From: Candidatus Neomarinimicrobiota bacterium
GTDB taxonomy: Bacteria > Fidelibacterota > Fidelibacteria > Fidelibacterales > Fidelibacteraceae
NCBI GenBank assembly: GCA_021157965.1
Contig: JAGGVO010000036.1
Location: forward strand, 16,556-80,555
Length of the DNA stretch: 64,000 nt
Direction of reading: 5' to 3'
Shown here: positions 54,728 to 63,332 of the stretch, piece after piece
Layout of the letters: each line of letters opens with the position of its first letter
Position numbering within the stretch: position 1 is the stretch's first letter
Notes under the pieces: model-generated
Told to the model about the DNA's origin: nothing
Databases searched by the model: none
The model's input: only the letters and a program-made list of their open reading frames with translations
Translations under genes and position numbers: made by a program

Positions 54728-57643
54728 CTAAAAGTTGATTTGGAGGCCGGAATTAAATGTTCTTGGGGCTCCAATATAAACTTCCGCATCATCTGCTTTA
54801 TGATTTTTCCCATCTCCGGTGAAGGCATTGTATTGACTGTTATCAACAGCATCCTGTACATACAAAGCATCTGTGACATTAAAGACATGGAAAAAGACTT
54901 TGAACGTAACACTTTTGGCTCTGAAGGGCAGCACATAAGATGAATGGAAATTCAACTTACCGTATGAAGGCACCTGCCAGCTTTGTTCCCGGTCAGCATC
55001 AGCTTCGCTGGTAAACACACGGCTTTGGGGATCCCATTCCGCCCAATAACGGTCATAGTAATTATATGTTGCTGAAAGTACAAGTCCTCTGACAGGATAA
55101 ACACTGGCTGTAAGCGAATAGATCGTTTGGGGCATATCACCAACACGCAGATCCTTGATAGAATATTTATATTCCGTTGTGGTGTTGTTTTCAACATCCT
55201 TATATGTACCTATTACATCATCCGTATATAGCCAGCTGCCGTAGGAATAGGCAAAATCAAAGCGCATAAGCCGTACCGGTTGATAAGCCAGTTCCAGTTC
55301 CACTCCGTTATGTGTTTGATTTAAGCCGGTAAGGAAAATAATGTCAGTATCGCCGCTTGAACCCTGTCCGCTTGTGACCGGTTTGACCATATTCCTGTCT
55401 TTCCACATCGTATTGTAAAGGTTCAATTTGGCTGCCAGTTTTCCGTTCATGGCACGATAATTCAGTCCAATTTCCGTACTGATGAACTTTTCATTCGTGG
55501 GATCAGGTGCCAGGGCAATTTCAACATCATCGATAATATTATCCAGAATCGGAACTTTTTCAACGTAACCGAAATTCAGGAAAGCATCGAGATCCGTATT
55601 TACCTTATATAATCCACCTGTTTTGAACTGAACAGCCGTAATCCAGTCGGATTCAATGGACAATTCACCATCATCCGTCGCGGTGACATAATCCAGATCA
55701 TGGTATTCCGCTTTTTTAAAGTGGTCTACAAGTCCATATTTAACCATGGAATATCCCAACATACCATAGAGTGAAAATCGATTTGCCTTATATTCACTCT
55801 GGGCAAAAACACCCAACCAATCAACTGTATTAGTATTATGATAGTCAATAATATCGCCAAGGTTTTTATTCTTTGCATTTGCGTAAGTTGCTGCATAATC
55901 CAATGAATCGGATCCGTCGGAAGCTGTTGTATATACCCAGTCGAATTCATTCTTGAAGGAAGGATCAAACTCAGGTGTGTTTTTATTTTCATAAAAACCG
56001 GTATAATAATTCAGGACACCATTTACCGCGTAATCGCCACCCAGTAAATCCCGGACTTCGCGGGCATGTTCAATTTCAGCTGTTCTCCAGTCAATGCCCA
56101 ACTGAACCTTTGTTTTTTCATTCAACTCATGATTCAGCTTAGATATGGCACCAATAGTCCACTGACGATTAATGCTGTTTCGCAAAAATCCTACAGATTC
56201 ACCTGTCGGTTTTGGTGCGCCTTTTCGTGTTTCATTTCCCTGATTCATGGCAATCGTTGCGTCGAAATCCACTTTTCGGGAAGGACCTGAATAATCCCAA
56301 ATCATATCGCCGTATGTCCCGGTGCCACCGCCTGATCCTCCGGAATAATAGAAAATGGAGGATAAATGAGTTTTTTCACTCATTGTCAGGTACCAGTTCA
56401 AATTAACCTGCGGTTTATGATAATAGTTTTCACTTTCATTGAGAAAATCCGGTGAATATCTGTCTTCCGTCCGGTCACCATACATATAAAAGTATTGCTT
56501 CCCTTTATATGTGGGAGACACCGTGTTCCAATTTTCATTATAAGTCCTGCCGGCTTCTTTGAATGTTTCAAAGACATCGGCCTCTCCGTTCGCGTCCGCA
56601 TCTAAATTCACAACTGATTCATCAAAAACATCTTTCGCATATTCATGATCATAAGCAGCTATGTTCTGCGCATACCGCATTTGTCCATGTCTCTGTGGTG
56701 CGCCAAGAGCAAAAAACTCAAAACGGTTATTTTTATTTGCCTGATAGCTGAGTCCCAGGTAATAAGCCCAGGCATCCGTCCATGTTTTATCTATAACTCC
56801 ATCAGCGGTTTTCCGGACGATTGTTCCACTTGCAGCAAATTTATCACCGACCATGCCGGTATTAAAATTGACCGTTGTTTTAAGGAAAGCACCACTCCCG
56901 ACTTCCTGTTTAATCAGGCCGCCGGCCTTCCGTGCTGTGGGATCTGTGATGATATTCATCGTACCACCAATAGATGGTGCAGCCAGATTTACAGCAGACA
57001 AACCCCGTTGCATCTGAATAGAGGATGTGGCATCGGCAACACCGTCCCAATTGGACCAGTATACCCAGCCATTTTCCATATCATTAACAGGAACACCATT
57101 AATCATTATCGCCACATTCCGTTGGTTGAAACCGCGAACATTAACACGTGCGTCTCCTGCTCCTCCCCCTTGTTGTGTCGCATAAACACTCGGTGTAGTG
57201 TTTAAGACCATGGGGATATCCCGGCTTGCCAACCGCATTTCAATTTTCGCCTTTGGTATATCGGAGTAGGCTACGGGGGTTTCTCTTGTGGCCCGACTTG
57301 CCATGACTTCCAGGGCGCTCAGCTCGAGAGCTCCACCTTGCAGTTGGATATCTTTACGAAGTGTCTGTCCTTCTTGCACAGTTATCGGTTCCGATACTTT
57401 ACGGTAACCGATAAACTCTACAACCAGTGTATACTCTCCGGCGGGCACCTTATAAATGGCGTATCCTCCGTCTAAATCGGTTGCAGCGCCATAAGGTGTT
57501 CCTTCAAAATACACATTTGCACCCGGAAGACCCCTCCCGGTTGCAATGTCCGTCACTCTGCCGGTCACCGATCCCTGACCCAGGGCAGAAGCAGGAATGA
57601 TCCAAATTAAGATCAATCCCAGAATCCATAATCGTTTCACCAT
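54728..57643 (-). CDS. TonB-dependent receptor with carboxypeptidase-D-like domain
   Basis: 971 residues. AAGGAGGT upstream of the ATG; signal peptide 1-22; carboxypeptidase-D-like domain (about 24-105, SVTGRVTDIATGRGLPGANV); plug (about 118-230, VNVRGFNQRNVAIMINGVPVND, then GTMNIITDP); long barrel ending GLQINF with a terminal Phe. The WVYWSNWDG stretch in the plug is typical of Bacteroidetes-type receptors. It stands alone between a strong terminator and a 319-base upstream gap, so it is probably regulated independently. Ligand unknown. Confidence 0.92.
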   Translation of the reverse strand: MVKRLWILGLILIWIIPASALGQGSVTGRVTDIATGRGLPGANVYFEGTPYGAATDLDGGYAIYKVPAGEYTLVVEFIGYRKVSEPITVQEGQTLRKDIQLQGGALELSALEVMASRATRETPVAYSDIPKAKIEMRLASRDIPMVLNTTPSVYATQQGGGAGDARVNVRGFNQRNVAIMINGVPVNDMENGWVYWSNWDGVADATSSIQMQRGLSAVNLAAPSIGGTMNIITDPTARKAGGLIKQEVGSGAFLKTTVNFNTGMVGDKFAASGTIVRKTADGVIDKTWTDAWAYYLGLSYQANKNNRFEFFALGAPQRHGQMRYAQNIAAYDHEYAKDVFDESVVNLDADANGEADVFETFKEAGRTYNENWNTVSPTYKGKQYFYMYGDRTEDRYSPDFLNESENYYHKPQVNLNWYLTMSEKTHLSSIFYYSGGSGGGTGTYGDMIWDYSGPSRKVDFDATIAMNQGNETRKGAPKPTGESVGFLRNSINRQWTIGAISKLNHELNEKTKVQLGIDWRTAEIEHAREVRDLLGGDYAVNGVLNYYTGFYENKNTPEFDPSFKNEFDWVYTTASDGSDSLDYAATYANAKNKNLGDIIDYHNTNTVDWLGVFAQSEYKANRFSLYGMLGYSMVKYGLVDHFKKAEYHDLDYVTATDDGELSIESDWITAVQFKTGGLYKVNTDLDAFLNFGYVEKVPILDNIIDDVEIALAPDPTNEKFISTEIGLNYRAMNGKLAAKLNLYNTMWKDRNMVKPVTSGQGSSGDTDIIFLTGLNQTHNGVELELAYQPVRLMRFDFAYSYGSWLYTDDVIGTYKDVENNTTTEYKYSIKDLRVGDMPQTIYSLTASVYPVRGLVLSATYNYYDRYWAEWDPQSRVFTSEADADREQSWQVPSYGKLNFHSSYVLPFRAKSVTFKVFFHVFNVTDALYVQDAVDNSQYNAFTGDGKNHKADDAEVYIGAPRTFNSGLQINF

Positions 57644-57962
57644 ACCATACCTCCTTTATATCGGTTGTTTACCTCTTTGGTTAAATTTTATTAAATGTAA
57701 AACCATTAAATATTTTAACATGGGCATCCGTAAAAAAACTTTTGGGGAGCAAGGCATTATCAGAAATCCTTTCCTATCAGAAATCGACGTAAAAAAATAA
57801 TAGAAAACATAAATACTCTCTTGTCTGAACGGGAATTTTGCCCATGCCTGAGAAAACCACTTTATTTGCTTCTCTCAATACCATTTATTCGAAATGACTT
57901 GTAAACTTAATAGCTTTATACACAAAAAACAAAACTTTATACCCTCGTGAACGGTAAAAAAA
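57644..57962. other. Upstream region of the receptor gene
   Basis: 319 bases, AT-rich, no gene. On the minus strand it holds a direct repeat of ATTTCTGATA (two copies 16 bases apart near 57765-57790), a possible regulator site, and the AAGGAGGT ribosome site of the receptor. No convincing terminator follows the lipid kinase gene. Confidence 0.4.
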
Positions 57963-58853
57963 TCATTCCAATGTACAGAATTGAAGAGCTGACGGAAGGA
58001 CCTTCAATTCCAACGGGGTAACTCCGAAAATTTCTCCATCCGGATTACAGAACTTTTCGGGAATGGTTGATGCTTTGATGTGCTTCCCTTTATACACAAT
58101 TACCTTGGAATGGGTAATATGCGTCCCGTCAAACACTTTGGGGAAGGTTTTAAGCAGTTCACGGCGGGTCATTTCATTCAGTACCATGATTTCAATTTCA
58201 CCGTCATCCATGACGGAATTGGGACTGATTTTCATGTTTCCCGCCACCCATATAGAATTGCAGAAATAGCAGAAATTCGCCCTGTGGTGATATTTTTTAC
58301 CATCTATCTCGAGAGTGAGTTCATGGGATCGCAGCCGGATGACTTCCTTTAAAACGCCCAGCGCATAAGCTGTGTATCCCAGCTTTTTTATAGGTTCAGA
58401 CGACACACTCACATCCGCCACAAAACCAAAGCCCAGGTTGTTGATAAAATAGTAATGGCTGTTTTCCGCGGTAAAACTCACCACATCCACGGGGCGGGAA
58501 ACATTCCGTATGATGGATTTAATGCCGTCTTCCATTGTGAAGATATTCAGATCTTTCACAAATGAATTGCCGGTACCTACGGGAACAACCGCAATCGGCG
58601 GAATTTTTCTCCCGGGATTGTTCATCAAGCCGTTGATGACTTCAAAAAGGGTTCCATCACCTCCCACGGACACCAGAACATCCGTCTCGTAAAGGTTCAG
58701 ACTTTTTACAATTTCCATGGCATGAAAACGGTAAATGGTCCGGTGGGGTATCACTTCATGACCGGCTTTTCGAAGTGCTTTGTGAATCGCGGGATAACTT
58801 TTCATACCCCGTCCCCTGCCGGAATGGGGATTGAAGATAAGCTGGATTTTCAT
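57963..58853 (-). CDS. Diacylglycerol/lipid kinase family protein (YegS-like)
   Basis: 296 residues from the ATG at 58851-58853. The N-terminal FNPHSGRGRG (about 6-15), SVGGDGTLFEVINGL (about 66-80) and VPVGTGNSFVKDL (about 97-109) are the ATP/Mg2+ motifs of the DAGK catalytic family. The C-terminal half forms the beta-sandwich lid. It phosphorylates diacylglycerol or a related lipid on the inner membrane surface. Substrate not determinable. Confidence 0.9.
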   Translation of the reverse strand: MKIQLIFNPHSGRGRGMKSYPAIHKALRKAGHEVIPHRTIYRFHAMEIVKSLNLYETDVLVSVGGDGTLFEVINGLMNNPGRKIPPIAVVPVGTGNSFVKDLNIFTMEDGIKSIIRNVSRPVDVVSFTAENSHYYFINNLGFGFVADVSVSSEPIKKLGYTAYALGVLKEVIRLRSHELTLEIDGKKYHHRANFCYFCNSIWVAGNMKISPNSVMDDGEIEIMVLNEMTRRELLKTFPKVFDGTHITHSKVIVYKGKHIKASTIPEKFCNPDGEIFGVTPLELKVLPSALQFCTLE

Positions 58854-58944
58854 TGTTCCCTGTCTTTCCTGTGTTTGCCGGTTAAAATACACCATTCTCT
58901 ATTTTTTTAAAAACTTTTTATTCTTAAGATTGGATCGGCATATC

Positions 58945-59844
58945 ATGACAGATAATAAAACAACACCTTCCAATCCATATTTATGGGACAAGCCCCGTCC
59001 CCGTTTTTTTATAACGGGAAGCCGGGGCTTTCTGGGGCACTATCTGTCCGCCTATTTTCATAAACTGGGATATTATGTCTTTGAATCTCATGCCTTTCAT
59101 CTCCGGATTGATATGCCTTCTAACCTTGAGCAGGTCCTGATACGGCTCAAACCGGACATCATCATCCACCTGGCAGCTTTTCATCGCTGGGAGAATCCTG
59201 CAGATGAAGAGCGCGCGCTGAAAGTCAACGTAGAGGGGACCGCCAACCTGCTGGATATTGCCGAATTACTCCAAATCCCTGTCATGTTTATCTCGACAGA
59301 CCGGGTTTTTGACGGTCGGAAAGACCTTCCTTACAGCGAAAAAGATCCGGTGAATCCTCTTTCTTACTACGGCCGGCTGAAAGTCCGGGGGGAAGAACTC
59401 ATCCGGAATGCCAAGCTTCCCGCTTACTGGATTCTCCGGCTGGCTCCCGTCTGGAGCGAGGATGTCCATCTTCCCTATACCCGGCAGAATTTTCTGGCAG
59501 GGATCGTCCGTGCCTTCGAAGGGAAAAGCCGGGAATGGCCGGCAACCATATATGGCGGACTCACTCACCGGGAGCTTGTGGCTAAAGCTATAGACGGGCT
59601 TTTCCACCATGGAAAGGACGGCGTTTATCACCTGGCGTCGGATACAACCCTGAGTTATTTTGAGCAGGCCCGGTATATGGCCCGCTTTCTGGGACCATCT
59701 AAAGAACTGATCGCCGATACCATCCGGGCATCTTCCCCGACACCCCGGAATTTCCGGATGAATACGGAAAAGATCAGCAAAGCTATCGGATTCACAATTC
59801 CGTCATTTGAAGAAGATGTAAAAAAGTGGCTGAGAAATGAATAA
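58945..59844 (+). CDS. RmlD-like NAD(P)-dependent sugar reductase (SDR)
   Basis: 299 residues from the ATG at 58945. Rossmann motif GSRGFLGHY (about 23-31), HLAAFHRWENP (about 76) and the catalytic Y-x3-K in YYGRLK (about 136) match the RmlD family, which reduces dTDP-4-keto-rhamnose. DRVFDGRKDLPYSEKDPVNPLSYYG is the family's usual text. Other sugar or S-adenosylmethionine-synthetase-like beta-subunit roles are possible, since rmlABC are not nearby. Confidence 0.84.
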   Translation: MTDNKTTPSNPYLWDKPRPRFFITGSRGFLGHYLSAYFHKLGYYVFESHAFHLRIDMPSNLEQVLIRLKPDIIIHLAAFHRWENPADEERALKVNVEGTANLLDIAELLQIPVMFISTDRVFDGRKDLPYSEKDPVNPLSYYGRLKVRGEELIRNAKLPAYWILRLAPVWSEDVHLPYTRQNFLAGIVRAFEGKSREWPATIYGGLTHRELVAKAIDGLFHHGKDGVYHLASDTTLSYFEQARYMARFLGPSKELIADTIRASSPTPRNFRMNTEKISKAIGFTIPSFEEDVKKWLRNE

Positions 59845-60254
59845 TCAAAGAACAATTCGCATAAGTATGACAATCCGGCAGGTTCATATCAGGATATACC
59901 TTTCATAAAAAATACAGAATCATCATGCCGGACTTTTTTATTCACCGGTATCTCTTTCAGCACAAAAACAAACCCTTCGCCTGTTAAATATATAATTAAC
60001 AATATAATCTTGCATTTTGTCCGGCGACCGATTATTTTATCCCAGGGGTGTTTTGAGATATAAATTTTCATATATCGTCAAAAGTGCATAACAACTAAAC
60101 CACCTGCTTTAAGCCGACTTTTTCTATTTGTACAATTTCAGTCATTTTTCATCTTTCATCCCCCATAAAATTATTCTAACTTATAAATAATTGATAAGCA
60201 ATATAACCGGGATGATTATTTGTGATATCAAACCGGAAGAAAAAAGGATTTGTT
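59845..60254. other. Intergenic region: terminator and repeat copy D
   Basis: 410 bases with no gene. A stem TCCGGCA/TGCCGGA (59874-59880 and 59926-59932), enclosing a smaller hairpin and followed by CTTTTTTA, probably terminates the reductase gene. Promoter-shaped repeat D follows, then AT-rich sequence leading to AAAAAGGA before the HerA-like gene. Confidence 0.55.
59986..60052 (+). repeat. Promoter-shaped dispersed repeat, copy D
   Basis: AATATAATC, TTGCAT (60010-60015), 17 bases, TATTTT (60033-60038), then ATCCCAGGGG. This is the only copy pointing at a same-strand gene, the HerA-like ATPase, with about 200 bases between. Confidence 0.66.
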
Positions 60255-62195
60255 ATGACCGATTTATTTTTGGGATATGAAAACCGTGAAAGTGTCACCT
60301 TGTCCGCCGAATCGTTACAGCGTCACTTTGCCTGCTTCGGAAGCAGCGGAAGCGGTAAAACCGTCGTTTCAAAAGTCCTGATAGAAGAACTGGCCCGAAA
60401 CGGCATTCCGGTTATCGCATTCGATCCCCAGGGAGATATTGCCAGCCTGGCTTCACTGGCCGACGAAGAAGAAATATCCAGGTTCAACGATCTTCCGGAA
60501 ATTCGCCGTCAATATGGTGACAATGTAGAAGTTTGCATTTGGACCCCTGCCAGCACAAGGGGGATACCCCTGTCTCTGAATCCCTTTAACTTTTCAGCAC
60601 TGGATGGCCTGAACAGCGAGGAGCAAATCCGCTTTCTGGCCAATGCCGCCAAAAATGTTACAGCGCTCATCGGTTACGATCCGGGAAAAAATGACGGCCG
60701 GTCTGTGGAAGCATCCTTCATTATCATGTTTGAATATGCCGTGGAAAATCACATCCTCCTGAACAGTTTTAAGGATTTGATTGCCTTCATGGACAAGCTC
60801 CCGGAACCACTCGTAAAGTCCCTGAACAAAGTCATCGATTTAAAAGTTTTGGACTCGGTCAACCAGAAATTGAGCCTTTATACTGTCGGAACAAACCGTC
60901 TGCTTTTTGATTTGAGCCGGGCGGTAGGGATTGATGATTTGCTGGGAATAAACAATGATTCCGGAAAGACACGCATATCCATTATTTATCTAAATACCCT
61001 CCATAATCCGGAAGAAAAAGAGTTTGTCATCGCCGTTATCACGGAGATGCTCTATCAGTGGATGCTGAAAAATCCCCTGACAAATCCCGAAAAAGGCCTT
61101 CAGTGCGCCTATTATATTGACGAAATCGCCCCCTATATCCCACCGGTCCGCAAGCCGGCCTGCAAAGAGAGTCTGACCGTTCTCTACAAACAGGCACGGA
61201 AATACGGTGTCGGCTGCATCCTGGCCACACAGAATCCGGGAGATATTGATTATAAAAGCATCGCCCAGTTTTCCACCATGGCTTTGGGAAGCCTGTACAC
61301 CCAGCAGGATATTAAGAAGGTCCGTAACCGCCTGGATGCAATGGCGCCCAAAGATGCGGAGCGGATTGCCAATTCACTGCCCGGACTGGAAAAGGGGAAT
61401 TTTATCCTCCTCTCCCCCGACAACCTGAAGGATGTCATCACCATGAAAAGCCGGTGGCTTGTGACTGAGCATAAAGTTTTAACGGAGACGGATATTGACC
61501 ACCTGACTGATGACAGGCTCCGACAGTACTATCTGAAAAAGGACCTGCCGGAAGAGAAAACAACATCTCCGGGATCATCGGCACAGAGAAGTGAAAGTTC
61601 GCCTGTAACCGCCGGGGACAATGAATTTTTGATGTTAAAACCCCGGGTTTTTGAAAAGGATTTGGGGAAAGAGCTGAAATCCCATCTTGCCGGCGGCATG
61701 ATTAAAAAGGAAAAAGCAGGACAGTCCTTTTTGAAATATTTTCCACTGATTAAAACCCATATTAAAATCGAGCAGAAAAAGGGACTCTTTAAAAACAAGG
61801 TGGAAATTCTGGAGGAGAATCTCTACCTCACCTGGAAACAGATGAAAATCACCAGTTTTCAGAAAAAACATCTCTGTGTGGATACTCTTTTTGATAAAAA
61901 TCCCGATAAAATAATTGATGTGGATGATATGGGTACAGTTCAGGCCATCCCCAAAAATGAAATTGCCACGCACCTGAAACTGGACAAACTGAAACTGGAT
62001 GAAAAAAGTATCCGGCATACCATTGAAAATAAATACGGCGTTACCTATGTCGGCTCTGATATTATTCTCTATCCCTATTGGGAATGTACGATTGAAAGCA
62101 AAAAGGGGGATGGTCAGCGATTCGTGTTTATTGATGCCGTCACCGGTTTCACACTGCTAAAAGAAACAATGGATGAGTTGAGAGTGGAGTGTTGA
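60255..62195 (+). CDS. HerA-like (DUF87-type) ATPase
   Basis: 646 residues from the ATG with AAAAAGGA upstream. Walker A GSSGSGKT (about 25-32), AFDPQGD (about 56) as the first acidic motif, YYIDEIAPY (about 285-293) as Walker B, and LATQNPGDIDYKS (about 320-332) as the sensor/arginine region place it in the FtsK/HerA DNA-translocase superfamily. The C-terminal about 200 residues (after 455) are charged and unrecognised. No nuclease (NurA) or restriction partner lies beside it. The last seven codons and the stop fall inside a seven-base repeat array, so the natural C-terminus may have been altered. Role unknown. Confidence 0.78.
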   Translation: MTDLFLGYENRESVTLSAESLQRHFACFGSSGSGKTVVSKVLIEELARNGIPVIAFDPQGDIASLASLADEEEISRFNDLPEIRRQYGDNVEVCIWTPASTRGIPLSLNPFNFSALDGLNSEEQIRFLANAAKNVTALIGYDPGKNDGRSVEASFIIMFEYAVENHILLNSFKDLIAFMDKLPEPLVKSLNKVIDLKVLDSVNQKLSLYTVGTNRLLFDLSRAVGIDDLLGINNDSGKTRISIIYLNTLHNPEEKEFVIAVITEMLYQWMLKNPLTNPEKGLQCAYYIDEIAPYIPPVRKPACKESLTVLYKQARKYGVGCILATQNPGDIDYKSIAQFSTMALGSLYTQQDIKKVRNRLDAMAPKDAERIANSLPGLEKGNFILLSPDNLKDVITMKSRWLVTEHKVLTETDIDHLTDDRLRQYYLKKDLPEEKTTSPGSSAQRSESSPVTAGDNEFLMLKPRVFEKDLGKELKSHLAGGMIKKEKAGQSFLKYFPLIKTHIKIEQKKGLFKNKVEILEENLYLTWKQMKITSFQKKHLCVDTLFDKNPDKIIDVDDMGTVQAIPKNEIATHLKLDKLKLDEKSIRHTIENKYGVTYVGSDIILYPYWECTIESKKGDGQRFVFIDAVTGFTLLKETMDELRVEC

Positions 62196-62205
62196 GCACA
62201 TCGAT
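62172..62205. repeat. Seven-base array overlapping the end of the HerA-like gene
   Basis: Units GATGAGT, TGAGAGT, GGAGTGT, TGAGCAC in register; the stop codon of the ATPase gene is inside the array. The text resembles 31180-31229. Confidence 0.5.
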
Positions 62206-62765
62206 ACGCTCGTTTGAATACCACGCAGTGGGGATTGGATGCCTGCCCTGTGAAATGGGACAAATGTGGTGACGCGTAACGCGTGACGCGTGACAAGGGG
62301 GTTGGATGCTTCGCTACGCTCATCATTTAAACGCCTTCGGCGATCTATTATTCCAGACTTGCTTCGCTCGATGTTCAAAAAAGAACCGCATTTTGAACAC
62401 TGTGAGACATTTGAACACCACGAGGTGGTGATTGAATGATTGATTTGATTGGATGATTGGAATGCTTTCCCCGTGAAATGAGTCCCGTTTTATCGGGATA
62501 TTTCACAGGAAATTGATTTGATACACTAAAAGCTAAGCGACGCGCGGTCACCGAGCAGACTGCATAGCAGTCGTATCGAGGTGCCAGCTTCTAACTTCTA
62601 ACTTCTTGAAAATAAAAGATTTAAAGCTGAGATTATAAGAACATAATGACATATGATTTCGGCTAGGTATCGCCCCCCACCCCGGGGGTAAAATACACGA
62701 AAACAGAATACCAGTCAAGATAATATTATAATTCATATAATTAGAAAATAATATTTGGTGAGGAA
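62196..62765. other. Repeat-rich intergenic region, no gene
   Basis: 570 bases between convergent genes. It contains a seven-base ACGCGTG tandem (62271-62294), many small palindromes, a long hairpin (62466-62479 with 62499-62513, enclosing TCCCG/CGGGA), the ATCGAGGTGC block (62575-62607) with three TAACTTC units, and repeat copy E. Its order of parts parallels 31180-31621. Confidence 0.62.
62659..62745 (-). repeat. Promoter-shaped dispersed repeat, copy E
   Basis: On the minus strand: AATATTATC, TTGACT (62713-62718), 17 bases, TATTTT (62690-62695), then ACCCCCGGGG and TGGGGGGCGATACC. Together with copy C it shares a longer block extending through CCGAAATCATATG. Confidence 0.7.
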
Positions 62766-63332
62766 TTAATTCATATTTCCCTTATCAAATGCCAAGAGAT
62801 TCAGATCAATAATCCGCCCGGATTTTGTTTTAAACAAATCCCTGATCCCCTCTTTCAGAAATTCCGGAGAGAGTCCCAGTTTATCAACCGCCGCTCCCAG
62901 CATGACCATATTGACAGACCGTGAAGAACCGGTTTCTTTTGCAATATGATCTGCATCTACAATCCGATGGTTTCTGACCTTCCTGATTTCATCCAGGATG
63001 AATTCAATGTCCGGATAGTTGCTGATGTTGGTAAACGGTGTGCTGTTTGTTATGATCCATCCGTCCGGGGATAAATAGGGAAGATAACGGAGGGCTTCCA
63101 GGGGTTCAAGGGAGAGAATCAGATCTGCATTGCCCCGGGGGATGAGGTCCGAATAGACCGGTTTATCCGAAATTCTCAGGTGGGACTGGACATCCCCACC
63201 CCGCTGGGACATGCCATGAACTTCCGCCTGTTTGAGAAATAGTCCCTGTTTTAAGGCGGCGTACCCGATTACTTTGGCAATGGACAGAATTCCCTGTCCG
63301 CCCACACCGGCTAAAATAATATCCCGTTTCAA
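62766..63332 (-). CDS. iorB: Indolepyruvate:ferredoxin oxidoreductase beta subunit
   Basis: 188 residues with the gamma-type fold of 2-oxoacid oxidoreductases: GVGGQGILSIAKVIGYAAL (about 9-27) and EVHGMSQRGGDVQSHLRIS (about 38-56). With IorA it converts aryl pyruvates from aromatic amino acids to acyl-CoA, reducing ferredoxin. Its start overlaps the iorA stop (ATGA), so they are translationally coupled. Confidence 0.93.
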   Translation of the reverse strand: MKRDIILAGVGGQGILSIAKVIGYAALKQGLFLKQAEVHGMSQRGGDVQSHLRISDKPVYSDLIPRGNADLILSLEPLEALRYLPYLSPDGWIITNSTPFTNISNYPDIEFILDEIRKVRNHRIVDADHIAKETGSSRSVNMVMLGAAVDKLGLSPEFLKEGIRDLFKTKSGRIIDLNLLAFDKGNMN

